Positions 35,112 to 46,594 of a stretch of DNA of 64,000 nt are shown here, in pieces (the stretch's first letter is position 1; each line of letters opens with the position of its first letter). The position numbers and the translations under genes are program-made. The notes beneath the pieces were generated by a model that saw only the letters and a list, made by a program, of their open reading frames with translations, did no database searches and was not told the origin of the DNA. The DNA comes from Diphasiastrum complanatum (Eukaryota > Streptophyta > Lycopodiopsida > Lycopodiales > Lycopodiaceae), in assembly GCA_029204225.1 (NCBI GenBank), contig CM055096.1, positions 65,816,370-65,880,369 on the forward strand, given 5' to 3'.

Positions 35112-35830
35112 TGTTGGAGGGTTTGCAGATCCCAAGGCAACCCTAACCCTAATTAATAGTGAGAGGGATTTGGCACCCTATGTGTGTAAGTCCAACCCGA
35201 TGATCACATAGTTATTTGATTAGTTAGAAGTCAATAAAATGACTTTAGGCCTTTTTGCGGGACTTTAATGTAGGGCCTAAAAGTCAAGTTACTAAATAAA
35301 AGGGGTTCCACCAATTTTTAAGCTGGTTCTCTCTAAAATTCAAATTTAAATAGTTAGGGAGGTAGAAATTGGCCAAAAAAATTAAGGCCAAGACCCTCCA
35401 ATCCACTATATATAGTGGTAATTTCAAATCATTTGTACACGAGTCTCTTCATTTCAATACAAGTAGTTTGGCCCTCTTATGGAATGGATAAGGAATGTTC
35501 TTGCTCTCCATCTTTCTTTCTCTAACTCTTATGCTTTCTTTATATTTGCTATTTGTTGGATTTGATGCTTATTGGGATTGATCATTCTTATACTTTTTGT
35601 GAGAGAGAAAGGAAGAGAGAGAAGAGTAATTTTCTATTGTTGTGGATTAGAGTTAATGGATGTAGTGTTAATGCTTATTATTAATGGATCTTAGTGTTAG
35701 ATATGAATCATATGCACATGCTGGATTATGAAATATGCTACCACTCTCATGGAAACAAACCTCCGTGTGACAACTAGCTTCATCTCCTTGATGCTTGTGT
35801 GCTTGGATACGATAGGAAATGCCCACTACA
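35112..35830 (+). repeat. Gypsy-1 5' LTR (719 bp)
   Basis: Begins TGTTGGAGGG and ends CCCACTACA, a TG...CA pair, five bases before the primer site. It contains a 16-bp perfect palindrome CCACTATATATAGTGG at 35403-35418 with a TATA box at its centre, the likely promoter of the element, and the telomere-like word AACCCTAACCCTAA near 35145. No second copy is in the window, so the left boundary rests on the TG start and on the flanking repeat ending there. Confidence 0.65.
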
Positions 35831-35834
35831 ATTT

Positions 35835-35852
35835 TGGCGCCATTGTCGGGGA
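35835..35852 (+). other. Gypsy-1 primer-binding site, tRNA-Asp type
   Basis: TGGCGCCATTGTCGGGGA matches 16 of 18 bases of the plant tRNA-Asp-complementary site TGGCGCCGTTGCCGGGGA used by many plant gypsy elements. The two differences are G-to-A and C-to-T changes. Confidence 0.85.
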
Positions 35853-36194
35853 GCTACGCCAATTTTTCAGTTTTCCGCATGTTTGGATGGATGTTAGCTT
35901 GCATTTAGGCATCTTGTTCTGGCATAGTAGGGTTAAAACTGCATTGTAGGATTAAATTGGAAGATATTTTACTTGATTTGAGTGGATTTTCTTGTTTGAA
36001 ATCTAATTTAGTTAATCCATACAGATCACAATTCTTAAGATCCATTTGGTTCTGAGAAATCAAAGAAAACAACAAAAATCGTCCATTTCTATCAAATTTG
36101 GTGAAAAAGGAGGCCAATTCGTCATCAGTGTTGTTAAATTTCTAGTTGTTGGAAACCTTTTGTAGTTTAACACCTTTTTACAAAAATATTAGTT

Positions 36195-36645
36195 CTTTGA
36201 GAAGAACCTTAGCCAAAGTTAGAGTCAGTCCAACATACTATATTTGATAATCAGTGAGTTGGGCAAACATTAAGTCAAGGCCAGTTGTCACATTGACCTA
36301 TTTTTGTCTAAAAAGACTTTTTTTAAAAACTTCGCCAGAACCTTCGCTGATTTTTTTGAAGATTCTAAATATAGTATTTTATCATTTTTTAGTTCGGTGA
36401 AGGTTAGATCTATCAAGATCATCCAAAAAGTTTATTTTAATCCTCGTCAAACTGCAAAAACATTATTGTTCATCAAAAAGAACCTTTGCCAGTTCTACCT
36501 TGGTTTTATCTTTACATTTTACTCACTGTCAATTCGACGAAGATCTTACCTGATTTGTCAAAAACAGCCAACTAAACAATTTTTATCCAAAATAACAGTG
36601 AAGAACCTTCACCGAGTTAACCTTCGCCAATTTTATTTTTGAGTT
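36195..36645 (+). repeat. quasi-periodic GAACCTT motif in the Gypsy-1 leader
   Basis: The word AGAACCTT(A/C/T)(G/A)C(C/T) recurs at about 36204, 36338, 36479 and 36603, spacing 120-140 bp, with related CTTCGCC words beside it. The copies are too diverged to define a clean unit. It lies between primer site and gag, where packaging signals would be expected. Confidence 0.45.
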
Positions 36646-36880
36646 CTGATTTACCAAATCTAGTCACTATCAAATTTTTGGAACATTCTGTTACATTTTG
36701 ATATTAAATCTAAGAAATATTTATTCTTGGAAGTGTCGATCGCTTGATTAAGATCTTTTTCTAAAAATCAGAAATCTGATTATTGTCGAGTGATAGAATT
36801 TTTACAGATCTGATTAGAGATAGGAATTGATTGAAAAATCTAGATCCAATCTTATTGTCTAATTGAAGTAATTTACAAAT

Positions 36881-38232
36881 ATGATTGATGGAAGTCCGAT
36901 GGACGTTCCACCAGTTATTGTTAGAAGATCACCTCGGTTAGAGATACCAAAGTATAATGGGTAATCTGATCCTGTCAGATTTCTCAAAATCTATTTGGAA
37001 TCATGTGAGGTTTATGGCGACGTTTTTCCACAAGATAAACTTAAGCTAATTCCTATGGCCTTAACTGGAGCAGCACAAGATTGGTTTTATAACCAAGATG
37101 AAACAAAACATGTGGATTGGGAAGTTGTTAAACAAGGCCTGATCACAAGATTTAAACCTAGAAAGTTTATGGAAGATCCTTTCCCACTTTTAAGTAAAAT
37201 TAAAATGGGAAAGAGAGAGGGAGTGCGAGATTATATGGAACGAGTTAACACCTCAAATCTGAGTGTGAACTAATAAATGACGATGCTATGATTATGTGGT
37301 CTTTAGCAGGTCTACTTAAAAGGATTAGACACAAGCTAAAACACCGAACTGATTATGTTTCTTTACAACATGCTATGGACAATGCAATACGAGAGAAGGA
37401 TGAAGATTCTGATGACGAACCAAATATTGGAATGTTGTCATATACAGCGGGGCAAACCACTACAACATCCACTACTATTGCATCCACGAATATCAATGCA
37501 ACAGTAGAGTTCATGATTATTTGGTCAAAGGCAGAAGATACAACTGGACAAGATGCAGTCTCAGTTCGATGAAAAGATGAAAGCTTTGGAAGAGGTGCAT
37601 GCTCAGAGTGATAAAACAACTAAAAAGTTCGCTAAAGACTTTGCCTAGTTGAGAAAATGTCTGGTGTGCGATCTGTACGGGCAAACAATGAAAAGGCATA
37701 TGATAGATACTATTTGTCATCTGTGCAAGTCTACGAGACACGAAACAATTTTTTGCTTGTTTAATCCTGAGATTATCCATCAAAGATATGCTAAACCTCA
37801 ATATCAAGAACCTACTACCTATAAGGGACCTGATCCTAAGAACTAGGCTCAAAATTTTGGCTTTGGATTTCCTGAACGACTACCTTTGCCAGCTCCACCG
37901 GCACAACATGCTCCGCCTGCGAATCTAATGGAACCCGACTCTTTAGTTGGTAATGAACAATGGAATTACCGTAATGATCAAGAAATTGGTCCTTCAGAGC
38001 TGTATGCTATTTATGCTGTCGCGCAACAACAACAAACTAGACAATGGACTCCAGAGCACCACTGGGATGCTTTGCATCTGGGGAAAACCACAGAGTTGCG
38101 GAATGTCCGAACAAAGGAAAGTTTTTTCCATTCTATAGGGAATGCGGTTATGAACATTGTTACAAGGATTGTCCAACAAGACCAAAATCACCGCCGGTTA
38201 CTGCTCCAGTGAATATGATTATAATCAATTAA
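36881..38232 (+). pseudogene. Gypsy-1 Gag
   Basis: The frame opens MIDGSPMDVPPV at 36881 and after a TAA at 36962 gives a Retrotrans_gag domain (DPVRFLKIYLESCEVYGD, then LTGAAQDWFY). A CCHC-like finger CHLCKSTRHETIFC is at about 37718, and Cys/His-rich fingers (NHRVAEC, CGYEHCYKDC) are near 38090-38175. Stops at 37271 and later, plus frame changes, break it. Gln-rich stretches fill the linker. Confidence 0.8.
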
Positions 38233-38812
38233 AGACCAACAACTCAGCCTACTGAACCTAGCATATCGTTGATGGTCATTACCAGAGCTCAAAAGCAGAA
38301 AGAAGTACCAGTTAATACAATACCTACTGAATCTATACCATCTACAGATATACCTACTACATCAGGGGTGTATCCGAATCTCAACTCAGAAATGAAGAAA
38401 TACCAGAACATTAGGTAGTGGATTAAACAATTACAAGAAGAAGAGGAATTAGAAGCCGCTTAAGCTGCAACCAAAATACATAATCCATGAACAGATGTTA
38501 ATACGTAGTTGCACCATCATGAAGAACTCTTCAAGATGACAAAACCTGAAGCACCACAAACAGAACTAATCGTGAATATTCTATCTAGCAAGATGGATAT
38601 TACATCGGGAGAATTTCTTAAGCTAATGCCAAAAGCAAAAGAAGTATTAGCGAAAAAATTAACTTAGATTGAGCCAATAGTCCATCAAGAGCCACTCTCA
38701 GTGTGCTGGATCTAAAGAATCAAACGTGTTCAATGTAGGGGCAACCTGAAAAAGTGAGCAAAGAAACATCACCCTGCCAATACAACATAGATATTTTGGT
38801 AAAGAAACAGTC

Positions 38813-39085
38813 GTGATAGATGGAGGTTCAGGATTTAACCTTATTTCAACAAAGCTATGTGCAAAATGGGGCCTTACAATGATGAAGCCTACAACTTTTT
38901 CCATTAAGCTAGCTGATCAAAGTCCTAAGAGAATATTGGAAGATATACTTGTCAAGATTGCTGGAGTTCAATTTGTCATCACTTTTGTAGTAATTGACTT
39001 ACTTGACGCGTCACATGTTTATCGTGTCTTATTGGGACATCCATGGTTACAAGTTGCGCAAGTAATTCATAACTGGGGCACTTGA
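38813..39085 (+). pseudogene. Gypsy-1 aspartic protease
   Basis: IDGGSGFNLIS is the active-site motif of gypsy-type retropepsins and LLGHPWL is the downstream conserved motif. The domain is about 90 codons long, as usual, and ends in a stop in place of the residue after NWGT. Followed by a ~180-codon linker frame at 39092-39634. Confidence 0.82.
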
Positions 39086-39091
39086 AAAATT

Positions 39092-40032
39092 ATGTTTGAG
39101 AACCGTGAGCATGCAGTCAAAGATGATCCAATCACTTGGACAATCAAGCTAGTTGTCCAAAAAGGGGATGATGATTCATCAACAACGGATTGTACCTGTG
39201 ATCGACAAGTAAAAATATTGGGAGTTCATTATGATTCTCAAAAAGATACTATTAATTGGAATCAAGATCTTGCAACAGTGGATTTTTCAACAGACTATAT
39301 GTGTCAATGTGATATCCAATCAAAATTAAGCGAGATTCCTTTACCTTATCGAACTTTGGATACACTGATTACATTCCCAGTGAATATGATGAAGAATGTA
39401 GCTTGGATATCAACTGATCTAATACCAGATCCGATTGAATTCATTCATGTTAGTCATGCTTTGTCTTACGATGAGAATGCAAAACTTACAAATGAGCAGA
39501 TTTTAAATCACATGGATCCTACGAGGTTTGGAATTCGAGAGATTCCTGCTGAACCGACAATAAAACTGCCGAAAGCTATTATATTGAAGGAAGAAAAAAC
39601 TGTAGGAACAATCACGAAGAAACAAGCTAAGTAACATTATAATACGGTTCTGAAATGGGAAAAATCATCAAGAGAAGATTTCAAAGATGTATTGTCTTTA
39701 TTGGATAAGAGAAAAGAGAAGGTCAATGATGATTCTTCAAGTCAGAGTTCTCGCAAGACATCACCTTCCAGGAAATCATTACCTTCGAAGAAGACTACAT
39801 CTTCTAGAAAGTCATCACCTCCTCGAACAATTCCTGCCAAGAAAGCTAAACAAAGAGCCAAGATCAATTCTCTAGAAACTGAACAATCAAAAAAAGTACA
39901 ACATGATATGTTAGAGTATTTCAAACACTATACTTTGGATGATGATGTTATTATGTTACCAAAATCTCATCATGAACCTGAAGAGCAAGTTCTAGAAACG
40001 AAAGAAGTTTATGATGGACCAGCTAGCCGATG
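39092..40032 (+). pseudogene. Gypsy-1 linker region between protease and reverse transcriptase
   Basis: Two open frames (39092-39634; 39692-40033). The first is acidic without a named domain; the second has a Ser/Lys-rich stretch of SPSRKS/SSRKS-type repeats (39735-39850) and ends next to the reverse transcriptase start. Such linkers are common in plant gypsy polyproteins and have no known activity. Confidence 0.6.
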
Positions 40033-40840
40033 AATCTTGCTGAACTAGGAGAACCAAAGAAGACTGTTCAAGTTGGAACGCAAGTTACCCCAAAACAGTT
40101 TCAAGCATTAAGAAAGTTGTTGATTAAGTATCAAGATTGTTTTGCTTGGACATATAAGGATCTGAAAGAGATACTGACATTAGTGATTGAGCATACAATA
40201 GCCTTGATGCCTAATGTAGTTCCAAAAGTCACAAGATTCTATCGTTGTAATCCAAATGTAACTAATCTTATTAAGAAAGAATTACAGACATTACTTGAAG
40301 CTGATTTTATTTATGAGATTGAGCATACTGAATGGGTTTCACCAATTGTGGTCGTTCGGAAGATGAAAATTTGTGTGAATCTCAAAGCCTTGATCAAATT
40401 GACACGAAAGGATCACTTTCCGTGACCCTTTACTGAAAGCATATTGGATCGCCTTGCTAGAGAGAAGCTTACTTTTTTTTGGATGAATTCAATGGATATA
40501 ACCAAGTTAAAATCGCACCTCCGGATAGCCATAAAACATCTTTTGCAACGAAATGGAAAACTTATGCTTATAAAGTTATGTCGTTTGGACTTTGTAATGC
40601 ACCTAGTTCATTTCAGAGAGTGATGCAGTTTGCATTCAAAGACTACTTGCAGAAATTCCTTGAAATTTACTTGGATGATCTCGGAGTTCATAGTGTCAAT
40701 ACAGACCATCTGGATCATTTGGAAAAAGTATTTGAACGTTGTCGCAAATACCACATCTCCTTAAATCCAGAAAAGTGTCAAATTTAGTTTACTCATGGAG
40801 TGGTTCTTGGACATGTGATATCAAGACATGGCATTGCTAC
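40030..40840 (+). pseudogene. Gypsy-1 reverse transcriptase, N-terminal and palm parts
   Basis: The fingers region (40030-40425) has FAWTYKDL and FIYEIEHTEWVSPIVVV. After a frameshift near 40425-40480 the palm continues with the catalytic-site neighbours FGLCNAPSSFQR and the YLDDL box (about 40668). It carries a stop at 40785 and is then cut by Copia-4 directly after the GHVISRHGIA motif. Confidence 0.87.
40836..40840 (+). other. target-site duplication GCTAC, left
   Basis: GCTAC lies directly before the Copia-4 5' terminus (TGTCA...) and is repeated at 43691-43695 directly after its 3' terminus (...GACA). Five bases is the size made by copia integrases, and removing one copy leaves the gypsy reading frame continuous. 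Confidence 0.93.
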
Positions 40841-41287
40841 TGTCAGAAATGGTGAACTCCTGCAACTTTGTCGCAGCACAAAAAAGAAACGAAGGTCGAA
40901 CGAGAATGATTCACGACAGTCAGCGTCCCTTGACTCGAAGCACGAACGATTCGTGAATCATTCGTGAATCGTAAACACAACTTCAGGACCGCAAACCGCA
41001 AAGGGACGCAAAACGAGAAACTACGAAAGAAACGAAAAGAATGAAAGCAAATGGGAGATTATGAAACAAACTAAGAGGAATCTTTTGCGCTGCCAGCTGG
41101 AAACTCAACAAGCTTGGAGTCGTAGACTTGATGCCCAGCTGAAACGAGTGGCAATGATGGAGACTAACTAACTAGTTGATTAGCGTTAACTAGTCTTGTG
41201 ATTCTACGTTTAGCTATCTTGTAAACTCCACACTGTGGAGGTCAAAACGATCCTCTCTAGATCATAAACTAAGGAGAAGAAGCTATC
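40841..41287 (+). repeat. Copia-4 5' LTR with an extra segment, 3' part deleted
   Basis: 41135-41287 matches 43192-43344 (GCCC(A/C)AGCTGAAACGAGTGG... to CTAAGGAGAAGAAG). Before it lie TGTCA and then about 290 bp that the 3' LTR does not have. After 41287 the sequence jumps into the coding region, so the last ~345 bp of the LTR, the primer site and gag are deleted. Confidence 0.8.
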
Positions 41288-42400
41288 TGTCTCCAAGATG
41301 GCAAATCTAGGCATTTGAGATTTGTTCAACGACAACACTTGCCGCATGATCAAGAAGACGACAAACACGTTGCTGATGGTCGGATGCAGAGAAGGAAACC
41401 TCTACCAAGCTAAAACAATCAGCAACTCTGATAGCATGACCAAAAAGGACATTGTCATAGGTCCCAAGATTTCAAGGCCTGAAACTGAGTTCTGCGAAGC
41501 TTGTCAGAAAGGCAAGCAATTCGAAATCCATTCACACATGAGGGAAGAAGAGCTTGAGCTCGTCCACTCTGATGTCTGTGGACCGATGAAAACATATTCG
41601 CTCTCAAGTTCGTGATACTTTCTGACATTCATAGATGATTACAGCTAGATGACCACGATCTATTACTTGAAGAAGAAATCCGAAGTGTTTGATTCCTTCA
41701 AGAAGTTCGTGGCATTTGCAGAGCAACACACCTCAAAAAAGATACAGATCCTTAAATCTGACAACGGAGGTAAATACAAAAGCACAGAATTCTCCAAATT
41801 CTGTGAAGAATAGGGGATTGAACACTAGTTCACTCTTGCATACACACCAGAATACAATGGTGTGGTAGAAAGAAGAAACATAATGCTAGTTGAAGGAGCC
41901 AGATGCATGATGGCACAGGCTCAATTGTCAGGTCAATTTTGGGCTGAGGCAATAGCTGCAGCTGTACACCTGTAGAACATATCTACAACGACAACGCTGG
42001 AAAACAAAACACCATACGAAATGTGGACAGACAGAAAGTCTGATCTGTCATACGCACGAGTGTTTGGATGTGTAGCATACAAGCACATTCCGAAGGAAAA
42101 GAGAAACAAGCTCGATGACAAATCTGAACAAACAATCATGGTCAGCTACTTGAATGGAACACATGTGTACAGGCTCTACGATCCAACCACGAGAAAAAGG
42201 TTGTTTCGAACAGAGATGTGAAGTTCGATGAGTCCACATTCCCTGGACTGAAAGACGAAAGAGGCCATGAGATCTTCACAATGCTGCCCATTCAAGAGGG
42301 AGATCGAGGACAGACATCAAATAAAAATGTAGAGCCGCAGACTCCAGAGCAGCAGGAGGCAGAGGATCAACCCCACGAACAAGAAACGTTCGAGCAGTGA
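41288..42400 (+). pseudogene. Copia-4 GAG-pre-integrase and integrase
   Basis: Begins inside the GAG-pre-integrase region (GCREGNLYQAK), followed by CEACQKGKQ, the zinc cysteines. The integrase core shows FIDDYS (41628) and LKSDNGGKYK (41757), with the third acidic residue in VVERRN near 41868. Stops at 41613, 41647, 41811, 41826 and 41973; the last three replace Gln residues that are conserved in copia integrases. The C-terminal VFGCVAYKHIPKE and a weakened FLGY region end near 42220. Confidence 0.87.
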
Positions 42401-42529
42401 CGAAACGAGCCTCAAAGGCCAACAAGACAAAGAAGACCTCCAGACCGCTACTCTGACAATCTTCAGTGGAGCGAAGACACACAATACAAATATTGCAGCT
42501 TCATTGAAGAGCAAACAACATACCAAAAA

Positions 42530-43186
42530 GCTATCTAGAGTCTAGAGGGAGAATTTTGGAAGCAGGCAGTGTCAGAGGAGATCGAGTCGATGAGGCAAAA
42601 CAAGGCATGGACATTAGAGCCACTACCAGAAAACAAAAAAATAGTTGACTACAAGTGGGTGTACAAGAAGAAGATGAAATCTGATGGCACCATTGGCCGC
42701 CACAAAGCAAGGCTTGTCGCGAAGGGCTACACGCAGAGGTATGGTATGGACTATTTTGAAACATATTCGCCCATGATGAAAATGACAAGCATAAGGTTAC
42801 TCCTTGCATACGCCACACAGTACAATTTGGAAATTCACCAAATTGATGTGAAAATAGCCTTTCTCCACGAAGATCTAGAGGAGGAAATCTTCATGAAGCA
42901 ACCTGAAGGCTATGAAGACCCCGACAATCGACAATATGTTTGTCGATTGTAGAGATGCATCTATGGTCTAAAACATGCATCACAAGCCTGGTATATAAAG
43001 CTTGATGGTCTTCTGAAGTCTCTAGACTTCAATCCTACTCAACCAGACTGCAATGTCTATATTAAAAGAGTAGGAAAGGATTTTGTGATACTAACCATTT
43101 TCGTGGATGATTCGTTGATGATAGGAAATTCCTTGATGCTGATCAAAGACACGAAGAGTCAGATTTCTGAAAGCTTTGAGAGTCAC
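42530..43186 (+). pseudogene. Copia-4 reverse transcriptase, C-terminally deleted
   Basis: EEIESMRQNKAWTLEPLP, KARLVAKGYTQRYGMDYFETY and IDVKIAFLHEDLEEEIFM are copia reverse transcriptase motifs. The catalytic box reads FVDD (about 43105) instead of YVDD. TAG codons at 42535 and 42950 interrupt it. The domain stops about 20 codons after FVDD and joins the 3' LTR directly, so thumb and RNase H are gone. Confidence 0.87.
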
Positions 43187-43690
43187 TGTCACGCCCAACT
43201 GAACGAGTGGCAACGATGAAGACTAACTAACTAGTTGATTAGTGTTAACTAGTCTTGTGATTCTACGTTTAGCTATCTTGTAAACTCCACACTATGGAGG
43301 TAAAAACGATCCTCTCTGGATCATAAACTAAGGAGAAGAAGAGAGGAAATAAATCTGTAAGAGATAGAGAGAGACGTAGCAAGTAGAGCAGAAAGGTATA
43401 AATACTAGAGCTGTGCATGAAAGTCTGCCAACGAGCAGAACACAGCGAAAGAGTAGAGTGTCACTCCGCCAACGAGCGACACACTGACTGATAATACAGT
43501 CGCTCTATTCATGTGCATCTCCTTGTCTTGTGCTGTGTGTCTTGATTTCTAGAATAAAATATGTTTTGTGATGTGTAGTCGAGTGTCTAGGATCCTGTAA
43601 AAGCTTCCGCGCAAAAGAAAATTCAAAGACACAGAATCGCTCGCGAATAAGAGACGAAGACGAAAATGAAACAGTCAAGCTTCCACGACA
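43187..43690 (+). repeat. Copia-4 3' LTR (504 bp)
   Basis: TGTCACGCCC... to ...CTTCCACGACA. The first ~155 bp pair with 41135-41287. The rest has no copy in the window. Contains a TATA-like GTATAAATAC at about 43396 and two copies of CCAACGAG(C/.)G...ACAC, which fits a promoter region. Confidence 0.85.
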
Positions 43691-44233
43691 GCTACGGATT
43701 ACTACAAAATCAAAGTCATTGTGGAGCTACCGCCACCTAGAGCAATTCAAGGAGTATATATTTTTATGGGTCATGCAAACTACTATCAAATATTTATTTT
43801 ATTCTTTGCAGACTTAGCACGACCTATATACAAGTTAACCATTGTACCTATTTGGATGACTGAAGCATTGGAAGGATTTGAGAAATTAAAAAAAGCATTA
43901 GCTTTTGCACCGATTCTACGAGCTCCAAATTGGACAATCGAGTTTCATGTTCATACTGATGCATTAAAATATTGTATTGGATCAATTTTGGCGCAACCAG
44001 ATGAATACAATAAAGATTATCCTATCAGATTTGCAAGTCAACAACTTATAGATTTTGAGAAGAATTACTCTACAACAGAACGAGAAGTATTAGCCATGTT
44101 TTTTTCTAAGAAGAAATTCCGACATTATCAAATGGCGACACATTTTGCATTTTATACCGATCACCAGCCATTACTTTATTTGGTAAACAAGACGCTAACA
44201 TGGGACGTATTGCAAGCTGGCTACTACTATTGA
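43691..44233 (+). pseudogene. Gypsy-1 reverse transcriptase end and RNase H
   Basis: Opens with the right target duplication and carries on the frame left at 40840. GHANYYQIF and FEKLKKAL are the connection motifs. The RNase H of the RT_RNaseH type shows HVHTDAL (first Asp), STTEREVLA (Glu) and YTDHQPL (Asp), so the catalytic residues are present. A TGA at 44231 ends the frame. Confidence 0.87.
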
Positions 44234-44253
44234 CCGAATTTGATTTTTGAGTT

Positions 44254-45560
44254 GTGGTTCGAAAAGGCAAACAACATTATCTTGCGGACCATGTCTCAAG
44301 AATCGAGACAACACCAGTTAACACTGAAGTGGATGATGAACTACCAGATGATGCGTTGTTTTATGTGGAAGCGGTACCTGAGTGGGTAGCAGATATTGTT
44401 GACTATCTGATGTTAGGCCAAACTAACGACTCTTTGACAAAAGTACAAAAGAAACAATTGATTATTAAGGCACAGCCTTATCAATTGATTGCAGGCCAAT
44501 TGTATCATCATGGAATGGAAAATATTTTGAGAAGATGTGTTTTACCACACGAAGTACCTGATCTAATCATGTTTTCACATGATGGGATGGGAGGAGGACA
44601 TTTTTCAACATATATCACTATTTGAAAACTTTTACAATTAGGATGTTGGTGGCCTACACTTCATAAGGATACAAAATTTTTATTCAGTCATGTGATGTAT
44701 GTCAACGAGCATGTCGTAATGATGAACCTTTGCATCCGGTTCTATCGCAAGCATCGTTCGAGAAATGGGGACTTGACTATGTTGGTGCTATTGATCCTGC
44801 AGCAAAAGGATCTCAAGCCAGATATATCATTGTAGCAATTGATTATATGGCAAAAGCAGTTAGAGTTGTCGATGCAAAATCTACGACTAAGTTCCTATAT
44901 GAGCACATCATTGTTAGATTTGGATGTCTTATCGAGATCGTAAGTGATCGTGAAACACACTTTGTTAATGAAACAATCAAGTGTCTGTTGGAAGACTTTT
45001 TTGTTAACACCAGTTTAGTACTCCGTATTATCCGAGAGGTAATGGACAAGCTGAATTATCCAATAAGATTCTTTGCAACATTATGACAAAAACAGTGGAA
45101 GCAAGTCATTTTGATTGGGAACACAAACTTTACGCAACATTATGAGCATTCAGAACAGCTTACAAAATTAGTACGAATCAAACACCATTTCAACTGGTTT
45201 ATGGTCAAGATGCAGTTATGCCGATTGAATTTTTAGTACCATCTCTATGCATAGTAGAAACGAAATGGTTGGATGATTTGAAATCATTACAAATGCGTCA
45301 TGAGGCTTTACATAAACTTCGTGTAACCAAATTGATGGTAGTCCATGCATTAGCAGCAAAGAAAGCTCGTCGCAAGGCATGGCATGATCATCGCTTACAC
45401 GAAAAAGATCTACAAGAAGGAGATCTGGCACTGATGTATATGACAAAGGTGGACCATATAAATTGAAAGAAATATTGTCCTACAGCGCAGTAATTTTGGA
45501 ACACCTGGATGGAAGACGATTTGACACCCTAGTTAATGGCAGCCGACTACGCAAGTTTTG
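44254..45560 (+). pseudogene. Gypsy-1 integrase
   Basis: The zinc-binding N-terminal domain (about 44500-44720) is present with one frame change. The core has WGLDYVG (first Asp, near 44765) and VSDRETHF (second Asp, 44942-44965); the region of the third acidic residue is degraded (a TGA at 45085). The C-terminal part (45218-45466) is rich in basic residues and ends with DTLVNGSRLRKFW and stop near 45562. No chromodomain is seen. Confidence 0.85.
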
Positions 45561-46151
45561 GTAGCCAGTTCAACCACCATAATCAAGGATTCTATCAATT
45601 TTACTTTTGTTGTTTTGCACTACTTGATTGATTCTTTTTTGACAGGAAAAAAAAAGAAAAAAAAATGATGAGCAAAAGTAAAAAGAAGTCATCAGATCAG
45701 AAAAAGAGGAAGAAAAGTATTTTTAGGAATCAAATTTTGAAGGAATATGACTTAAAAGATCACTTTTTGAGTCAGATCTTGAACATACCATCTTAAAAAC
45801 CTTCGTGAAGTTGCATATCATACATCCAGCTCAGACTCTACCTAGTGTTTGGGAAAGCCAACATTCCTTGAGAATGGAACCGACAATTTTTCCCAAAAAT
45901 CGACATGTGCTAAAATGCATAGGATCCAAAAGTCTTAAAAACTGGTTGCTTCAATAATATGCAGATTTTAAGATGGTTTTGATATTTTTTACACATCAAT
46001 TTGCTTGAAACATTTTTTATGCATAAGAGTAAATGCTCCCAGTTTTTTGATGGCATAGGAAATTTTAGGATAAGTTTTATAAAACATTGGATTTTTTTGG
46101 GCCTTTTTTACATAATGCCAGAAATATAAAGCATAGGAGTATAGGACTTTA

Positions 46152-46198
<47 letters not shown>

Positions 46199-46594
46199 TA
46201 TAACACATAATATAATTACAATATAATATATACACATAATACATAATACATAATATTGTAATACATATTACATATTGAGTTTTTATATATATTATATATA
46301 TGACTATAATAATATATTATACTTTAAGTTTATTTCTTATATTATAATATTTATACTAAAGGCTATTGTACAAAAATTAATTTTGTCATAGAGTTAAACT
46401 TTATGACAAAGATTATATGGTTCTTTAGTGAGTGCCAAATTGCCAAATGGCAAATGGGTTCTGAACTTTTGAGGCTTTGACGTTTGAGCGCTTTGATATA
46501 TCAGCCCGTCCTATTTGATTTCTGCCACGTGTCATCAATGACACATGGAGTAATTTCAGTTCATTTTAATAGCATGGCAAAATCTAAGCCAATT
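45561..46594. other. spacer between Gypsy-1 and Gypsy-2
   Basis: Starts with a long A/G-rich tract (45643-45715) that may be the Gypsy-1 purine tract, but no LTR follows. An (AT)n microsatellite lies at 46154-46196 in extremely AT-rich DNA (46150-46340). No gene seen. Confidence 0.5.
46154..46196. repeat. (AT)n microsatellite
   Basis: About 20 AT dinucleotides, followed by a further 140 bp of nearly pure A/T with ATAATACAT repeats. Confidence 0.95.

Larger units (their letters stand above)
40841..43690 (+). mobile_element. Copia-4: deleted Ty1/copia element nested in Gypsy-1
   Basis: 2,850 bp, from TGTCA to TGACA-like ends (CACGACA), with a perfect 5-bp target duplication. It holds a 5' LTR with an extra ~290 bp, the GAG-pre-integrase region, integrase and part of the reverse transcriptase, then the 3' LTR. 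Gag, protease, primer site, RNase H and purine tract are missing. Confidence 0.92.
35112..45560 (+). mobile_element. Gypsy-1: Ty3/gypsy retrotransposon, split by Copia-4
   Basis: Order 5' LTR, tRNA-Asp-type primer site, leader, gag, protease, reverse transcriptase, RNase H, integrase: the Ty3/gypsy order. A copia element (40841-43690) interrupts it between the reverse transcriptase palm and the RNase H, and the frame continues after it. No 3' LTR was found; the coding region ends near 45560, with an A-rich purine tract at 45643-45668. Inactive because of several stops and frameshifts. Confidence 0.9.

Noticed and set aside
35112-45560. Telomere-like AACCCTAACCCTAA near 35145 as an interstitial telomere
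   Set aside because: Only two repeats, inside an LTR; no array.
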